Shown: in pieces, positions 36,285 to 45,031 of the stretch
Position numbering within the stretch: the first letter of the stretch is position 1
Layout of the letters: each line of letters opens with the position of its first letter
NCBI RefSeq assembly: GCF_963674925.1
Contig: NZ_OY771649.1
Coordinates: 62,001 to 126,000, forward strand
DNA length: 64,000 nt
Source of the DNA: an uncultured Draconibacterium sp.
GTDB lineage: Bacteria > Bacteroidota > Bacteroidia > Bacteroidales > Prolixibacteraceae
Reading direction: 5' to 3'
Notes under the pieces: model-generated
Databases searched by the model: none
Seen by the model: the letters and a program-made list of their open reading frames with translations, nothing else
Told to the model about the DNA's origin: nothing
Position numbers and translations under genes: made by a program

Positions 36285-37610
36285 TACCTGTTTCCCGTTG
36301 TGGCGTCCCGACGGGACTTGATTTCATAGTATATTCTGTTTTTACCAATATTCCGTACCAAACGGGACTTTGGATTGATATAGCTTTCTATTTTAACGAT
36401 ATATCGTCCCTGACGGGACTTGAGACTATAGTTATATTGCGCTTTACAAATCTTACGGGCCTAACGGGACTTTTTATCCGCTAATTGCACGGATTTCTTT
36501 TGTTAGCTCCGTAGGGGCAATATATCTGTAGCTCCGGGTTTCCTGCCTGCCGGTAGACGGGTAACCCGGGGAAATGAGCACAGCGAATAAAGCGGCGCAA
36601 TCATCCCGTTGTTGTACCCTTGAACGTTTTATGCGCCGCAATGATGCAAGCGTGTTTATTTGTTGTTTTTCTTTTGTGCCAATAGAGGCACAGATTACAA
36701 ATCTGCGCCAGCGGTATATTATCTGACCTTCTTTTATTCTTGTGTCGTCCCGACGGGACTTGATTTCATGGTATATTCTGTTTTTACCAATATTCCGTCC
36801 CTACCGGGACTTTGGATTGATATAGCTTTCTATTTTAACGATATATCGTCCCTGACGGGACATGAGACTATAGTTGTATTGCGCTTAACCAATATTCCGT
36901 CGCTAGCGGGACTTTTTATCCGCTAATTGCACGGATTTCTTTTGTTAGCTCCGTAGGGGCAATATATCTGTAGCTCCGGGTTTCCTGCCTGGCGGTAGGC
37001 GGGTAACCCGGTGTAATCAGCGCAGCGAATAAAGCGGCGCAATCATCCCATTGTTATTCCCTTGAACGTTTTATGCGCCGCAATGATGCAAGCGTGTTTA
37101 TTTGTTGTTTTTCTTTTGTGCCAATAGAGGCACAGATTACAAATCTGCGCCAGCGGTATATTATCTGACCTTCTTTTATTCTTGTGTCGTCCCGACGGGA
37201 CTTGATTTCATGGTATATTCTGTTTTTACCAATATTCCGTCCCTACCGGGACTTTGGATTGATATAGCTTTCTATTTTAACGATATATCGTCCCTGACGG
37301 GACATGAGACTATAGTTGTATTGCGCTTAGCCAATATTCCGTCGCTAGCGGGACTTTTTATCCGCTAATTGCACGGATTTCTTTTGTTAGCTCCGTAGGG
37401 GCAATATATCTGTAGCTCCGGGTTTCCTGCCTGCCGGTAGGCGGGTAATCCGGGGTAATGAGCGCAGCGAATAAAGCGGCGCAATTATCCCATTGTTGTA
37501 CCCTTGAACGTTTTATGCGCCGCAATGATACAAACCTGTTTATTTGTTGTCTTTCTGTTGTGCCAATAGAGGCACAGATTACAATTCTGCGCCAGCGGTG
37601 GTAGTTTCTA
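36285..37610. repeat. Three tandem copies of a 442-bp unit
   Basis: Identical landmarks recur exactly 442 bp apart: GTCCCGACGGGACTTGATTT at 36305, 36747 and 37189, and GTGCCAATAGAGGCACAGAT at 36676, 37118 and 37560. Each unit contains four GTCCC/GGGAC-type palindromes, a GTAACCCGG-type inverted block, and GCGGCGCAAT...GCGCCGCAAT. Copies 2 and 3 are nearly identical, so the amplification is recent; copy 1 has drifted. Short frames inside are by-products of the repeat. Confidence 0.95.
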
Positions 37611-37661
37611 AGTATTCCAGATATATTGCTGCAGAAGTACAACAGACGATTGGTATAGCTG

Positions 37662-38777
37662 TTAACCTCTCAGGTAATGTTCGTACATTAATTTGATCCC
37701 TTCTTCCAATTCAATATTGTGTTTCCACCCCAGTCGATGTAACTTGGATGGATCGGTTAGTTTTCGCATGGTTCCATCGGGTTTTGTTGTGTCAAAATTT
37801 ATGGTCCCCTGAAAACCGATCTCGTTCTGAATAACTTCAGAAAGCTGTCTGATTGATATTTCCTTACCCGTTCCAATGTTGATATGGGTATTGATGACTG
37901 CGCCATCACATTCGGCTTTTACATCCTCAAAGTTTCGGTTCTCCATCAAAAATACGCAGGCATCGGCCATGTCTTCCGACCACAGGAATTCGCGCATGGG
38001 TTTGCCGGTTCCCCAGAGGTCGAGAGAGACGTTGAGACTTTGAGAAGATGAGATTTCACTATTTGCTTGTTCGGCCTTAATGCCGTATTTGGACAGGATT
38101 CCAAGGATCTCCTCCTGATCAGCTTTGCCGTTTGTGCCTTCAACAGGACGACGGTTCAGGTCTTCGCGGATCGCTTCCCAATTGTTGTCTTGCAGGCATT
38201 TTGATAAATGGATCTTACGTACCATGGCCGGCAAAACATGTGAGGTCTCCAGGTTAAAATTATCATTTGGACCGTACAGGTTAGTCGGCATCACCGAGAT
38301 AAAATTGGTGCCGTATTGCAGGTTGTAGGACTCGCACATTTTTAATCCTGCGATCTTGGCAATGGCATAAGGCTCATTGGTGTACTCCAGTGTATCGGTT
38401 AACAGGCAATTCTCCGGCATGGGCTGAGGAGCCTGTTTGGGATAAATACAGGTAGATCCCAAAAACAACAGTTTTTTTACGTCATGGACGTATGACTGGT
38501 GAATAACATTATTCTGTATCTGCAGGTTTTCGTAAATGAATTGCCCGCGATAAGTATTGTTAGCAATTATGCCTCCCACTTTCGCCGCTGCCAGAACTAC
38601 ATATTCGGGTTTTTCCTGTTCAAAAAAATCGGCTACCGCCTGCTGGTTCATCAGGTCCAGTTCTTCCAGGCTCCGTCCAATCAGATTTTTATAACCTTTA
38701 CTTTGAAAATTTTTCCAAATGGCCGATCCTACAAGGCCTTTGTGGCCGGCTATGTATATTTTTGCTTCTTTATTCAT
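37662..38777 (-). CDS. fcl: GDP-L-fucose synthase
   Basis: A 371-residue SDR enzyme that epimerises and reduces GDP-4-keto-6-deoxymannose to GDP-L-fucose with NADPH. It has GHKGLVG (11-17), the catalytic YxxxK (Y137, K141), NLYGPNDNFN (166-175) and WGTGKPMREFLW (245-256). It is about 50 residues longer than the E. coli enzyme because of an insertion at about 191-243, as seen in many Bacteroidota homologs; within that insertion 228-241 (ANSEISSSQSLNVS) is low-complexity. It acts directly after Gmd, which lies upstream. Confidence 0.93.
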   Translation of the reverse strand: MNKEAKIYIAGHKGLVGSAIWKNFQSKGYKNLIGRSLEELDLMNQQAVADFFEQEKPEYVVLAAAKVGGIIANNTYRGQFIYENLQIQNNVIHQSYVHDVKKLLFLGSTCIYPKQAPQPMPENCLLTDTLEYTNEPYAIAKIAGLKMCESYNLQYGTNFISVMPTNLYGPNDNFNLETSHVLPAMVRKIHLSKCLQDNNWEAIREDLNRRPVEGTNGKADQEEILGILSKYGIKAEQANSEISSSQSLNVSLDLWGTGKPMREFLWSEDMADACVFLMENRNFEDVKAECDGAVINTHINIGTGKEISIRQLSEVIQNEIGFQGTINFDTTKPDGTMRKLTDPSKLHRLGWKHNIELEEGIKLMYEHYLRG

Positions 38778-39001
38778 TGTTTGTACTTTTATTATCCACT
38801 AATTTAACGAATTACACGAAAAATAGTTTGTTGGACAATTATAGCAAATAGTAATTGATATGATTAGGAGTTTATAGTTCTGTAATTATTCCGAGAGTAC
38901 CTTTCAAAAAACTTACTTTTCCTTTATAATAAAGTTTTATTTTTAATTGAATAAGTCTTAAAATCATTTGTGAATATGGTGTAACTTATAGACGCTGGAA
39001 A
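38778..39001. other. Short spacer between gmd and fcl
   Basis: 224 bp, AT-rich, containing a CACTAATTTAACGAATTACA word similar to phrases in other repeat-bearing spacers. The distance suggests fcl may have its own promoter; none is convincing. Confidence 0.4.
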
Positions 39002-40174
39002 TTATTCAAAATAATTCATAATCTGATACCCACCTTCTTTAAGGTAGCTTTCTTTTTTCATCAGTTTAATATCACTTTGCATCATGTCAGCAATTAGACT
39101 TTGAAGGTCGTATTTTGGTATCCAACCCAATACAGTTTTTGATTTTGAAGGATCGCCGATTAGAAGGTCCACCTCGGTTGGACGGAAATACATTGAATCT
39201 ACGCCGACTAATTGGCCATTGTGACTTTGTGGCGATGAGAGGCGTTCTTTTAAGGCTGGCAGGTATTTTTCCCCCACTTTCTCGGTGAATAGTTTTTCAT
39301 CTATAGCGGTTAGCAGGCCTATTTCTTCAACACCTTCACCTTCAAAAGTAATTTCCATACCTACTTCCGCACCAGCCATCTTTATAAAGTCGCGAATAGT
39401 GGTGGTAATACCGGTGGCAATTACGTAGTCATCCGGCTGGTCTTGTTGAAGGATGAGGTACATGGCTTTGATGTAGTCTTTGGCATGTCCCCAGTCGCGT
39501 TTACTCGACAGATTGCCCATAAATACTTTTTCCTGTAGACCAAGGGCAATACGGCTCATGGCACGTGTTACCTTACGGGTAACAAAGGTCTCTCCGCGTT
39601 GCGGACTTTCATGATTAAACAGAATACCATTACTGGCGTGCATGTTATAAGCCTCGCGGTAGTTTACAGTAATCCAGTAGGCATACATTTTGGCTACGGC
39701 ATAGGGCGAGCGCGGGTAGAACGGCGTCTTTTCGCTTTGCGGCACTTCCTGCACCAGACCATACAATTCGGATGTAGACGCCTGATAAATGCGTGATTTC
39801 TTCGTAAGACCCAATAACCGAACTGCTTCCAGAATACGTAATGTGCCGATACCATCAGCATTAGCTACATATTCCGGAGTATCGAAGCTTACCTTTACGT
39901 GGCTCATCGCCGCCAGGTTATAGATCTCATCGGGTTGAACCTCCTGGATGATCTTGGTAAGGTTCATACTGTCGGTGAGGTCGCCATAGTGTAATATCAG
40001 GTTGCGGTTCTCTACATGGGGATCCTGGTAAAGGTGGTCAATACGGTCGGTGTTTAACAGTGATGTACGGCGTTTGATTCCATGAACAATGTATCCTTTT
40101 TTTAGCAGGTATTCTGCCAAATAACCACCGTCCTGTCCGGTGATTCCTGTTATCAGGGCTACTTTTTGTGTCAT
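39002..40174 (-). CDS. gmd: GDP-mannose 4,6-dehydratase
   Basis: A 390-residue SDR enzyme that converts GDP-D-mannose to GDP-4-keto-6-deoxy-D-mannose using bound NADP+. Motifs are GITGQDGGYLAEYLL (10-24), STSELYG (133-139) and the catalytic YAVAK (158-162), with RGETFVTRKVTRAM typical of Gmd. Together with fcl it supplies GDP-L-fucose; Gmd product could also feed other deoxysugars. Slightly longer than the usual 345-375 residues. Confidence 0.95.
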   Translation of the reverse strand: MTQKVALITGITGQDGGYLAEYLLKKGYIVHGIKRRTSLLNTDRIDHLYQDPHVENRNLILHYGDLTDSMNLTKIIQEVQPDEIYNLAAMSHVKVSFDTPEYVANADGIGTLRILEAVRLLGLTKKSRIYQASTSELYGLVQEVPQSEKTPFYPRSPYAVAKMYAYWITVNYREAYNMHASNGILFNHESPQRGETFVTRKVTRAMSRIALGLQEKVFMGNLSSKRDWGHAKDYIKAMYLILQQDQPDDYVIATGITTTIRDFIKMAGAEVGMEITFEGEGVEEIGLLTAIDEKLFTEKVGEKYLPALKERLSSPQSHNGQLVGVDSMYFRPTEVDLLIGDPSKSKTVLGWIPKYDLQSLIADMMQSDIKLMKKESYLKEGGYQIMNYFE

Positions 40175-40349
40175 GATTGTATTTTTAGTTTGATCTATTT
40201 TTCTTTTGTGATACCAAGGTATATAATTGTTGGGTTTGTTTGACTAACTGCACCAGGTGCACGAATGTCCTCCTTTTGCTAAAGGCCTGTCCCGATCAAA
40301 GCATCGGGAGGTGTCCGGCAAGTGGCGGAAGGAGGACTAATTTGTTAAT

Positions 40350-40670
40350 GTCCACAAATTACAACGATTTCACCAATTACTGCATGTTTTATTTCTCCTC
40401 CTGACCCCCTTTGTCTGACGTCACTTGACTGCCGTCAGGCAAGTTTTTCCCCCCAGGGGTGGAAAACATTTTATACAATTTCTGTATTATTTTAAATATA
40501 TGCTCCAATTGCATTGATTACACGAATCGGGTTGGAATGGTTGTTTATGATAAAAAACTGGTTTTTTGGAAAACACCCGAAGGTTATTCGTGTTTCGGTA
40601 AAACCTTATTTTTCAGAACAACCTTAGTAGCTATATGGTTAAAAGAAGATTAAAACCTTATTCAGTTTAT
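40350..40670. repeat. Dispersed repeat, second copy
   Basis: Shares long near-identical blocks with 35949-36243, for example TTTCTCCTCCTGACCCCCTT, ACACGAATCGGGTTGGAATG, and AACCTTAGTAGCTATATGGT. This copy has extra bases around TGACTGCCGTCAGGCAAG. Confidence 0.85.
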
Positions 40671-40779
40671 TTATTAACTCTGTCGGTACTGTTTTGTTGC
40701 GGTTATCAGTTTTTGTGCTGTTGCGCCCCAATGATAAACTACAGGGTAATGTCCAATGAAGTGTGTCAAATCATTTTTA

Positions 40780-40995
40780 CAAGTGCGAAATACATTTTCA
40801 GTGGTGCGGAGACAACTTTTAGTTGCGCGGAACCATCTTTATATGACGCGCTGTCAGTTTTGTGTTGAGCGGAGTCTTCTTTACCTGACGCGGAGTCAGA
40901 TTGAGGTGGCTCGGAGACAGTTTTGTGTAACGCGCTGTTAGCTTTTGGTATTGCGAAGCACATTTTATGTGGCGCGAAGCAATCTTTTAGCGCCC
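40780..40995. repeat. 21-bp degenerate minisatellite, about ten copies
   Basis: Successive units of 21 bp (one of 22) begin with GCGGAG/GCGAAG/GCGCTG-type words and carry a T-rich centre. The period equals two B-DNA helical turns. Read on the minus strand it encodes imperfect heptapeptides of type SAxxKxD; read on the plus strand it gives another set of heptads. The repeat, not either protein, seems the unit of conservation. Confidence 0.85.
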
Positions 40996-41432
40996 CGAAA
41001 TGTATTAAACATTCCCGGTGGTCATTTATCCCCGACGAATTATAGTTTTTATAGCACAAATGGTGGCTTTATGCATTAGAATGCTGAATTTTCACCTTGT
41101 TATAAGTTACCAACCACACGGATTGATTTAATGAGCATAAGTAGTTTTTATTCGCTTGTACATTATCGTACTTATTGATTTTGATTCGAGTCAGGCAGCT
41201 GATTAATAGATAAAAGTGATTGAATTATTTGTTTAAATATTTTGTTAATAGCGTGTGTCACTGTAAATTGTATAAATAATCAATTATCAGCCTTTACTTA
41301 CACAATGACTAAATGTTCTTCAAAACCCGACATTTCAATCGCTAAAAATGTATATTTCCCTTACGATTCCCTCTGGTTTTAATGCATTCCATTGTTAATG
41401 CTGGCTAATGTTTAACTTTTAAATTTACTATT

Positions 41433-42143
41433 ATGACTTTAAATCAGATCAACAAGATCAGGATGTTTGGAGCAACAAACGCAGTATTAATCAGCAATTC
41501 TTCTTTGTATGCTTCGTCGGAAGTACTTATTCTGAAGCAGCAAAAACTTGCGGCAAACCTTGCCGAGCTGGAAAGTTACCGGCAGGTACAGGAACAGAAC
41601 ACCTCGGGTTTAACCCTTAGTAAAGAAAACCTTCGCGAGGATGTGGAGAATCTGGTACTACGTATTTCTGTTTCGTTGGTCGCCCATGCTACGGCTACCG
41701 ATGATGTTAATTTAAAACGAATGGCCAGGTATACGCCATCGAAACTGGCAAAAGTTTCGGATGTGGTGTTATGCGATATTGCGGCAAACATGATTCGTAT
41801 GGCAACACCTGTTTTGGCCGGACTCGAGGTATATTTTGTTACGCAAGCGGAGCTGGATGCTTTACAGCAAAAAACGGCTGATTTTAAAATCTCTATTCCG
41901 CAAAACCGTGTGGCTACCAGCAGTCGAAAAGCATCAACGGCTACAATAGACCGCCTGATACGGGAAACAAACAATATCCTCAGGGATGAAATTGACCCTT
42001 TGATTCAGCCTTTTCAGTTTATGAATCCTGATTTTTACCGACAGTACAAAAACGCGCGAATCATTATTGATTACACCGGCCGAAGTTCAGGTGCTGAGGC
42101 AACTGAGACGGTAGCTGATTCTAATCTAACAACAGAACACTAA
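41433..42143 (+). CDS. Hypothetical protein of unknown family
   Basis: A 236-residue protein with no signal peptide and no membrane span. It looks mainly helical, with an early QKLAANLAELESYRQVQEQN helix and later DRLIRETNNILRDEIDPLIQ, and ends with a TYR-rich FYRQYKNARIIIDYTG strand-like segment and an acidic tail. I do not recognise a catalytic motif. It is the only plus-strand gene in 48 kb, sits between repeat arrays, and is followed by a strong terminator, so it is an independent transcription unit and not part of the capsule operons. Codon use looks like normal coding sequence. Confidence 0.75.
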   Translation: MTLNQINKIRMFGATNAVLISNSSLYASSEVLILKQQKLAANLAELESYRQVQEQNTSGLTLSKENLREDVENLVLRISVSLVAHATATDDVNLKRMARYTPSKLAKVSDVVLCDIAANMIRMATPVLAGLEVYFVTQAELDALQQKTADFKISIPQNRVATSSRKASTATIDRLIRETNNILRDEIDPLIQPFQFMNPDFYRQYKNARIIIDYTGRSSGAEATETVADSNLTTEH

Positions 42144-42149
42144 TTTTGG

Positions 42150-42171
42150 AGGCCCTTCGGGGCCTTTTTTT
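42150..42171 (+). terminator. Rho-independent terminator with TTCG tetraloop
   Basis: AGGCCC (42150-42155) pairs with GGGCCT (42160-42165) around TTCG, closed by a C-G pair, then a run of seven T residues. It lies 7 bp after the stop of the unknown plus-strand gene. Confidence 0.92.
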
Positions 42172-42317
42172 GTATTGTAGGCTTTTGCTAACACCGAAAT
42201 TTACGTAGGATTGGCACTTTTGGTCTTATTCCGGTCCTCTACAATTGGAACAATATGAAAATGCTTGCTTCATGTTCCGTATTAATTACAAATTACCGAA
42301 TTAAGCAAGCGGAGCAA

Positions 42318-42782
42318 TCAGATATCACGGAGGAATGTAAGAAGATCATCATTTGCCTGGTCTCCGATTCTTTTTAAACATCGCAACTCATTTAGCCTGC
42401 TTAAATGTTCTTTCAAATGTTTTTCGGTAAATATTGGATAGATGTAGCCTTTTTGAGAGAATGCTTTTGTAGTTGCTAGTTGATGATCGTTTCTATGTTC
42501 TTTATACTTAGCTAAACGAGGAAATGTTAGTAACGTCTTGCCTTCTCGCAGACTTGAGATAATTGTTCCCATACCAGCGTGACTTATAATAACAGATGCT
42601 TTTGCAAACACCTTGTTAAATTCTTGTTCTGTTAAAAACTCCTTATGTTCGATATATTTCGGAGTATAACTGCCTTTGCTGGTTTGAGCAAAACATTCAA
42701 CTTCTGAGCTTTTTGCCCATTCGTCAACTAATTTAATGAGACGATCAAAAGGGGCTTGTGTCCCAACAGTTACAAAAATCAT
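42318..42782 (-). CDS. PssE/Alg13-like glycosyltransferase subunit (GT28 C-terminal domain)
   Basis: A 154-residue protein equivalent to the C-terminal half of a GT-B glycosyltransferase, with MIFVTVGTQAPFDRLI (1-16), the nucleotide-sugar site ISHAGMGTIISSLREGK (66-82) and EHRNDHQLATT (94-104). In the Alg13/Alg14 and PssE/PssD families this subunit binds the donor sugar and pairs with a membrane-associated partner. The partner gene lies directly upstream with a 4-bp overlap. With ugd in the same locus, UDP-glucuronate is a plausible donor. Confidence 0.9.
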   Translation of the reverse strand: MIFVTVGTQAPFDRLIKLVDEWAKSSEVECFAQTSKGSYTPKYIEHKEFLTEQEFNKVFAKASVIISHAGMGTIISSLREGKTLLTFPRLAKYKEHRNDHQLATTKAFSQKGYIYPIFTEKHLKEHLSRLNELRCLKRIGDQANDDLLTFLRDI

Positions 42783-43225
42783 ATAACAGCTCCTTTATAA
42801 ATTGTTTTACTTGTAATTAAATGAGACCATTGGGTCATATGTATATGGGCGAATGCTTTAGCTAAACGGCCACTTAACGAGATTTGTTCGAAATTGGCGA
42901 TACTATCCAACCAAATAGTTTTCGCTCCAAACAATCGTCCAGCTATTATTGCCCATAATCCAACCGAAGCACCTGTTGTTATAATTTTATCGGGCTTTTC
43001 TTTTCGAATGACCAGAAATACTTGGCAGGCTTGTTTAATCAACTTTAATTTATTCCATCGAGAGGCATCAACCACAGAATAGTAATTAGTACAGCTATTG
43101 GGTAATGACGGAGGTAAAATAAAGGTTGATACCATAACCAATGAGGATTGTTCAAATGCAGGACAAATCCGTTTTAATTGAATCCAGTGTCCTCCTTGAG
43201 AGGATATTGCGAGCACTTTAGTCAT
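42779..43225 (-). CDS. PssD/Alg14-like glycosyltransferase subunit
   Basis: A 148-residue protein equivalent to the N-terminal, acceptor-binding half of a split GT-B enzyme. Signature segments are AISSQGGHWIQLKRI (6-20) and ITTGASVGLWAIIAGRLFGA (81-100), and IWLDSIANFEQISLSGRL. Alg14-type subunits recruit the donor-binding subunit to the membrane. It overlaps both neighbours by 4 bp, showing tight coupling. Confidence 0.9.
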   Translation of the reverse strand: MTKVLAISSQGGHWIQLKRICPAFEQSSLVMVSTFILPPSLPNSCTNYYSVVDASRWNKLKLIKQACQVFLVIRKEKPDKIITTGASVGLWAIIAGRLFGAKTIWLDSIANFEQISLSGRLAKAFAHIHMTQWSHLITSKTIYKGAVI

Positions 43226-43752
43226 TTTCTTTTTTTTATAAGTTTTGCAGGTACTCCACCTATAACGGAATATGGTTCTACATTTTTATTTACTACTGCA
43301 TTTGCTGCTACAATGCTACCTTGACCAATTCTTAAGCCTGGCAATATTACGACATTACGACCGATCCAAACATCATCCTCAATTATTACCTTTTTATTAT
43401 CCGATAAACCTTGCTTTACCATTGGAATTTCTGTATTCTCATAATTATGTGTCGAACTATGAATAGTTACATTAGGTGCAATCATTACAAAATTCCCAAT
43501 CTGAACAGAACCTTGTAAAAATACATCTTCATTTATTCGACAATAATTCCCAATTTTTAACTCCTTACCATCTGATATATATATATTATTCTCAATTTTA
43601 GTATTTGGATCAAAGGGACATATATGTAATATTTTGGACAAATACCATACTCTTAATTTATTTGATGTGCCCAAAAGACGAGAATGAGGTAATTTACTTA
43701 TAATAAGATAATAAGTAATCAGCTTTATTTTCCAGACAATTTCTTCTAACAT
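43222..43752 (-). CDS. Hexapeptide-repeat acyltransferase (WcaF/maltose acetyltransferase-like)
   Basis: A 176-residue left-handed beta-helix acyltransferase. Hexapeptide repeats run through NYCRINEDVFLQGSVQIGNF and IIEDDVWIGRNVVILPGLRI, ending with VIGGVPAKLIKKRK, the usual C-terminal cap of CatB/WcaF-type enzymes. It probably O-acetylates a sugar of the repeat unit with acetyl-CoA. It overlaps both neighbours (4 and 7 bp). Confidence 0.88.
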   Translation of the reverse strand: MLEEIVWKIKLITYYLIISKLPHSRLLGTSNKLRVWYLSKILHICPFDPNTKIENNIYISDGKELKIGNYCRINEDVFLQGSVQIGNFVMIAPNVTIHSSTHNYENTEIPMVKQGLSDNKKVIIEDDVWIGRNVVILPGLRIGQGSIVAANAVVNKNVEPYSVIGGVPAKLIKKRK

Positions 43753-44891
43753 AGTAATTTTTCCAATTTTTGAATTCGTGCTTCCTTGGAGTTATCAAAG
43801 CCTATTATGTTTTTTATAAAACTATCTGTCATTTTTCTAGTATTAGTATTTCTATCAGTAAAAATTAATTCTATTTCGGATGATTTTGATATAGTTGGCG
43901 CGATAGGTGAAAAGAACTTGTTTGCATCATTCTTTATTTTCCAATAATCAAGGATATACAGACTTTTTTTCAATAAGACGGCAGTAAGTAATGCAGTACT
44001 AAAATGCCCCAAAACAATCTCTGAAGAAGCTATTAGTTGGTGAATATCCATTTCGGTTCCAATAATGTTACAATTTGGTAATTTGTTTTTGTAATTTCTA
44101 ATGTCGTCTCTAGGATGCAGTTTAATAATGAGGCTATAATTATTTTTTTTAAATATATCATTAAGCTCTTGCAGAAGTTCTACTTCATCACTAATAGATA
44201 ATTCGGAAAAGTTATCAATGATGAGAGGTTGATGGATATATACTGCTTGTTTTTTAGTAATAGACTTTAGTAAAAATTGAAGATCGGAATTTTTGTTAAC
44301 AATTGGGTAGCCAGAATATCTTATTATTGTTTTTGAAAGATCAAAGTGTTTATCTAGCACACCTTTACTTCCTGGTGCATACAACAAAGCATTGTTCAGT
44401 TTAATGCCAGTGTAATCCGAGTTAATTATTGCGCGTTTTATAGTTCTAAAATTTGAGATTGGGTTCCTACAGGACAATAAATAACCAATAACTTTTTTAC
44501 AGTAGTTTAAGTATTTAATGAGCGAATGATATTTATTACTTGCTTTAAACCTAGAAATTTTATTTAACGTGAGACCATGCTCGATGTAGGTAAGGGGAAT
44601 ATTATTCATGTTGCAAGTAATGAAAATGTATATATCAAGCAAGGAACGAATGTTTGTAACCAGAAGGTCACTTGGATTGATTTTATTCAACAATGACTGT
44701 ACTTTTTTATGAGATAAATTACTTATGTCATAATTAATATAAGGACAGTTTTCGTTTATATTCGAACTTTCCAAGTTATTGGTGTGAAATATATATATGT
44801 CATATTTTGTACTCAAGGCAGACAGTAAATAGTCAAAATATTGTCGAGCAAAACTTAGTTGTCGAACAAAGAGTATAATTTTAGGTTTCAT
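43746..44891 (-). CDS. Putative glycosyltransferase, sialyltransferase/polysialyltransferase-like
   Basis: A 381-residue protein, AT-rich in composition, with no close family that I can name with confidence. It has a GT-B-like layout and motifs that resemble those of bacterial sialyltransferases: IEHGLT (103-108), HQPLI, IIKLHPRDD with the HP pair, and GHFSTALLTAVL with an S/T pair. In families GT38 and GT52 equivalent HP and S-S/T motifs bind CMP-sialic acid. Because NeuA and NeuB genes are in the same operon, transfer of a nonulosonic acid is a reasonable hypothesis. Alternatives include a glycerophosphotransferase-like enzyme. No membrane spans. Confidence 0.65.
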   Translation of the reverse strand: MKPKIILFVRQLSFARQYFDYLLSALSTKYDIYIFHTNNLESSNINENCPYINYDISNLSHKKVQSLLNKINPSDLLVTNIRSLLDIYIFITCNMNNIPLTYIEHGLTLNKISRFKASNKYHSLIKYLNYCKKVIGYLLSCRNPISNFRTIKRAIINSDYTGIKLNNALLYAPGSKGVLDKHFDLSKTIIRYSGYPIVNKNSDLQFLLKSITKKQAVYIHQPLIIDNFSELSISDEVELLQELNDIFKKNNYSLIIKLHPRDDIRNYKNKLPNCNIIGTEMDIHQLIASSEIVLGHFSTALLTAVLLKKSLYILDYWKIKNDANKFFSPIAPTISKSSEIELIFTDRNTNTRKMTDSFIKNIIGFDNSKEARIQKLEKLLC

Positions 44892-45031
44892 TCATAAAAT
44901 AGTTAAGAATATTGTATCTTACAAAATGATTCTCAATAACATGTAGATTTTGAGGCAATATCCTAATTCGTCGGAATCTTATGTGCCTAATTATCGATTC
45001 TTGTTTGGATTAAAAAAGCGTAAAAATGTAT

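Larger units (their letters stand above)
40175..41432. other. 1.26-kb spacer with dispersed and 21-bp tandem repeats
   Basis: No convincing gene. It holds the second copy of the dispersed repeat (about 40350-40670) and the 21-bp minisatellite (40780-40995). The right-most 400 bp are AT-rich and likely contain the promoter of the + strand gene at 41433; TTG (41392-41394) 18 bp from TAACTTTT (41413-41420) is a weak candidate. Confidence 0.6.

Noticed and set aside
36275..37368. Three short plus-strand reading frames (70-88 codons) with near-identical proteins
   Set aside because: They repeat at the same 442-bp spacing as the DNA and are made of palindromic sequence; no gene context, so treated as by-products of the repeat.
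37358..37642. 94-codon minus-strand frame next to fcl
   Set aside because: Most of it lies inside the third 442-bp repeat copy; no match to a real protein.
40756..41059. Heptapeptide-repeat reading frames on both strands
   Set aside because: Frames are open on both strands because the 21-bp unit is a multiple of three; no signal for a real start and no conserved domain.
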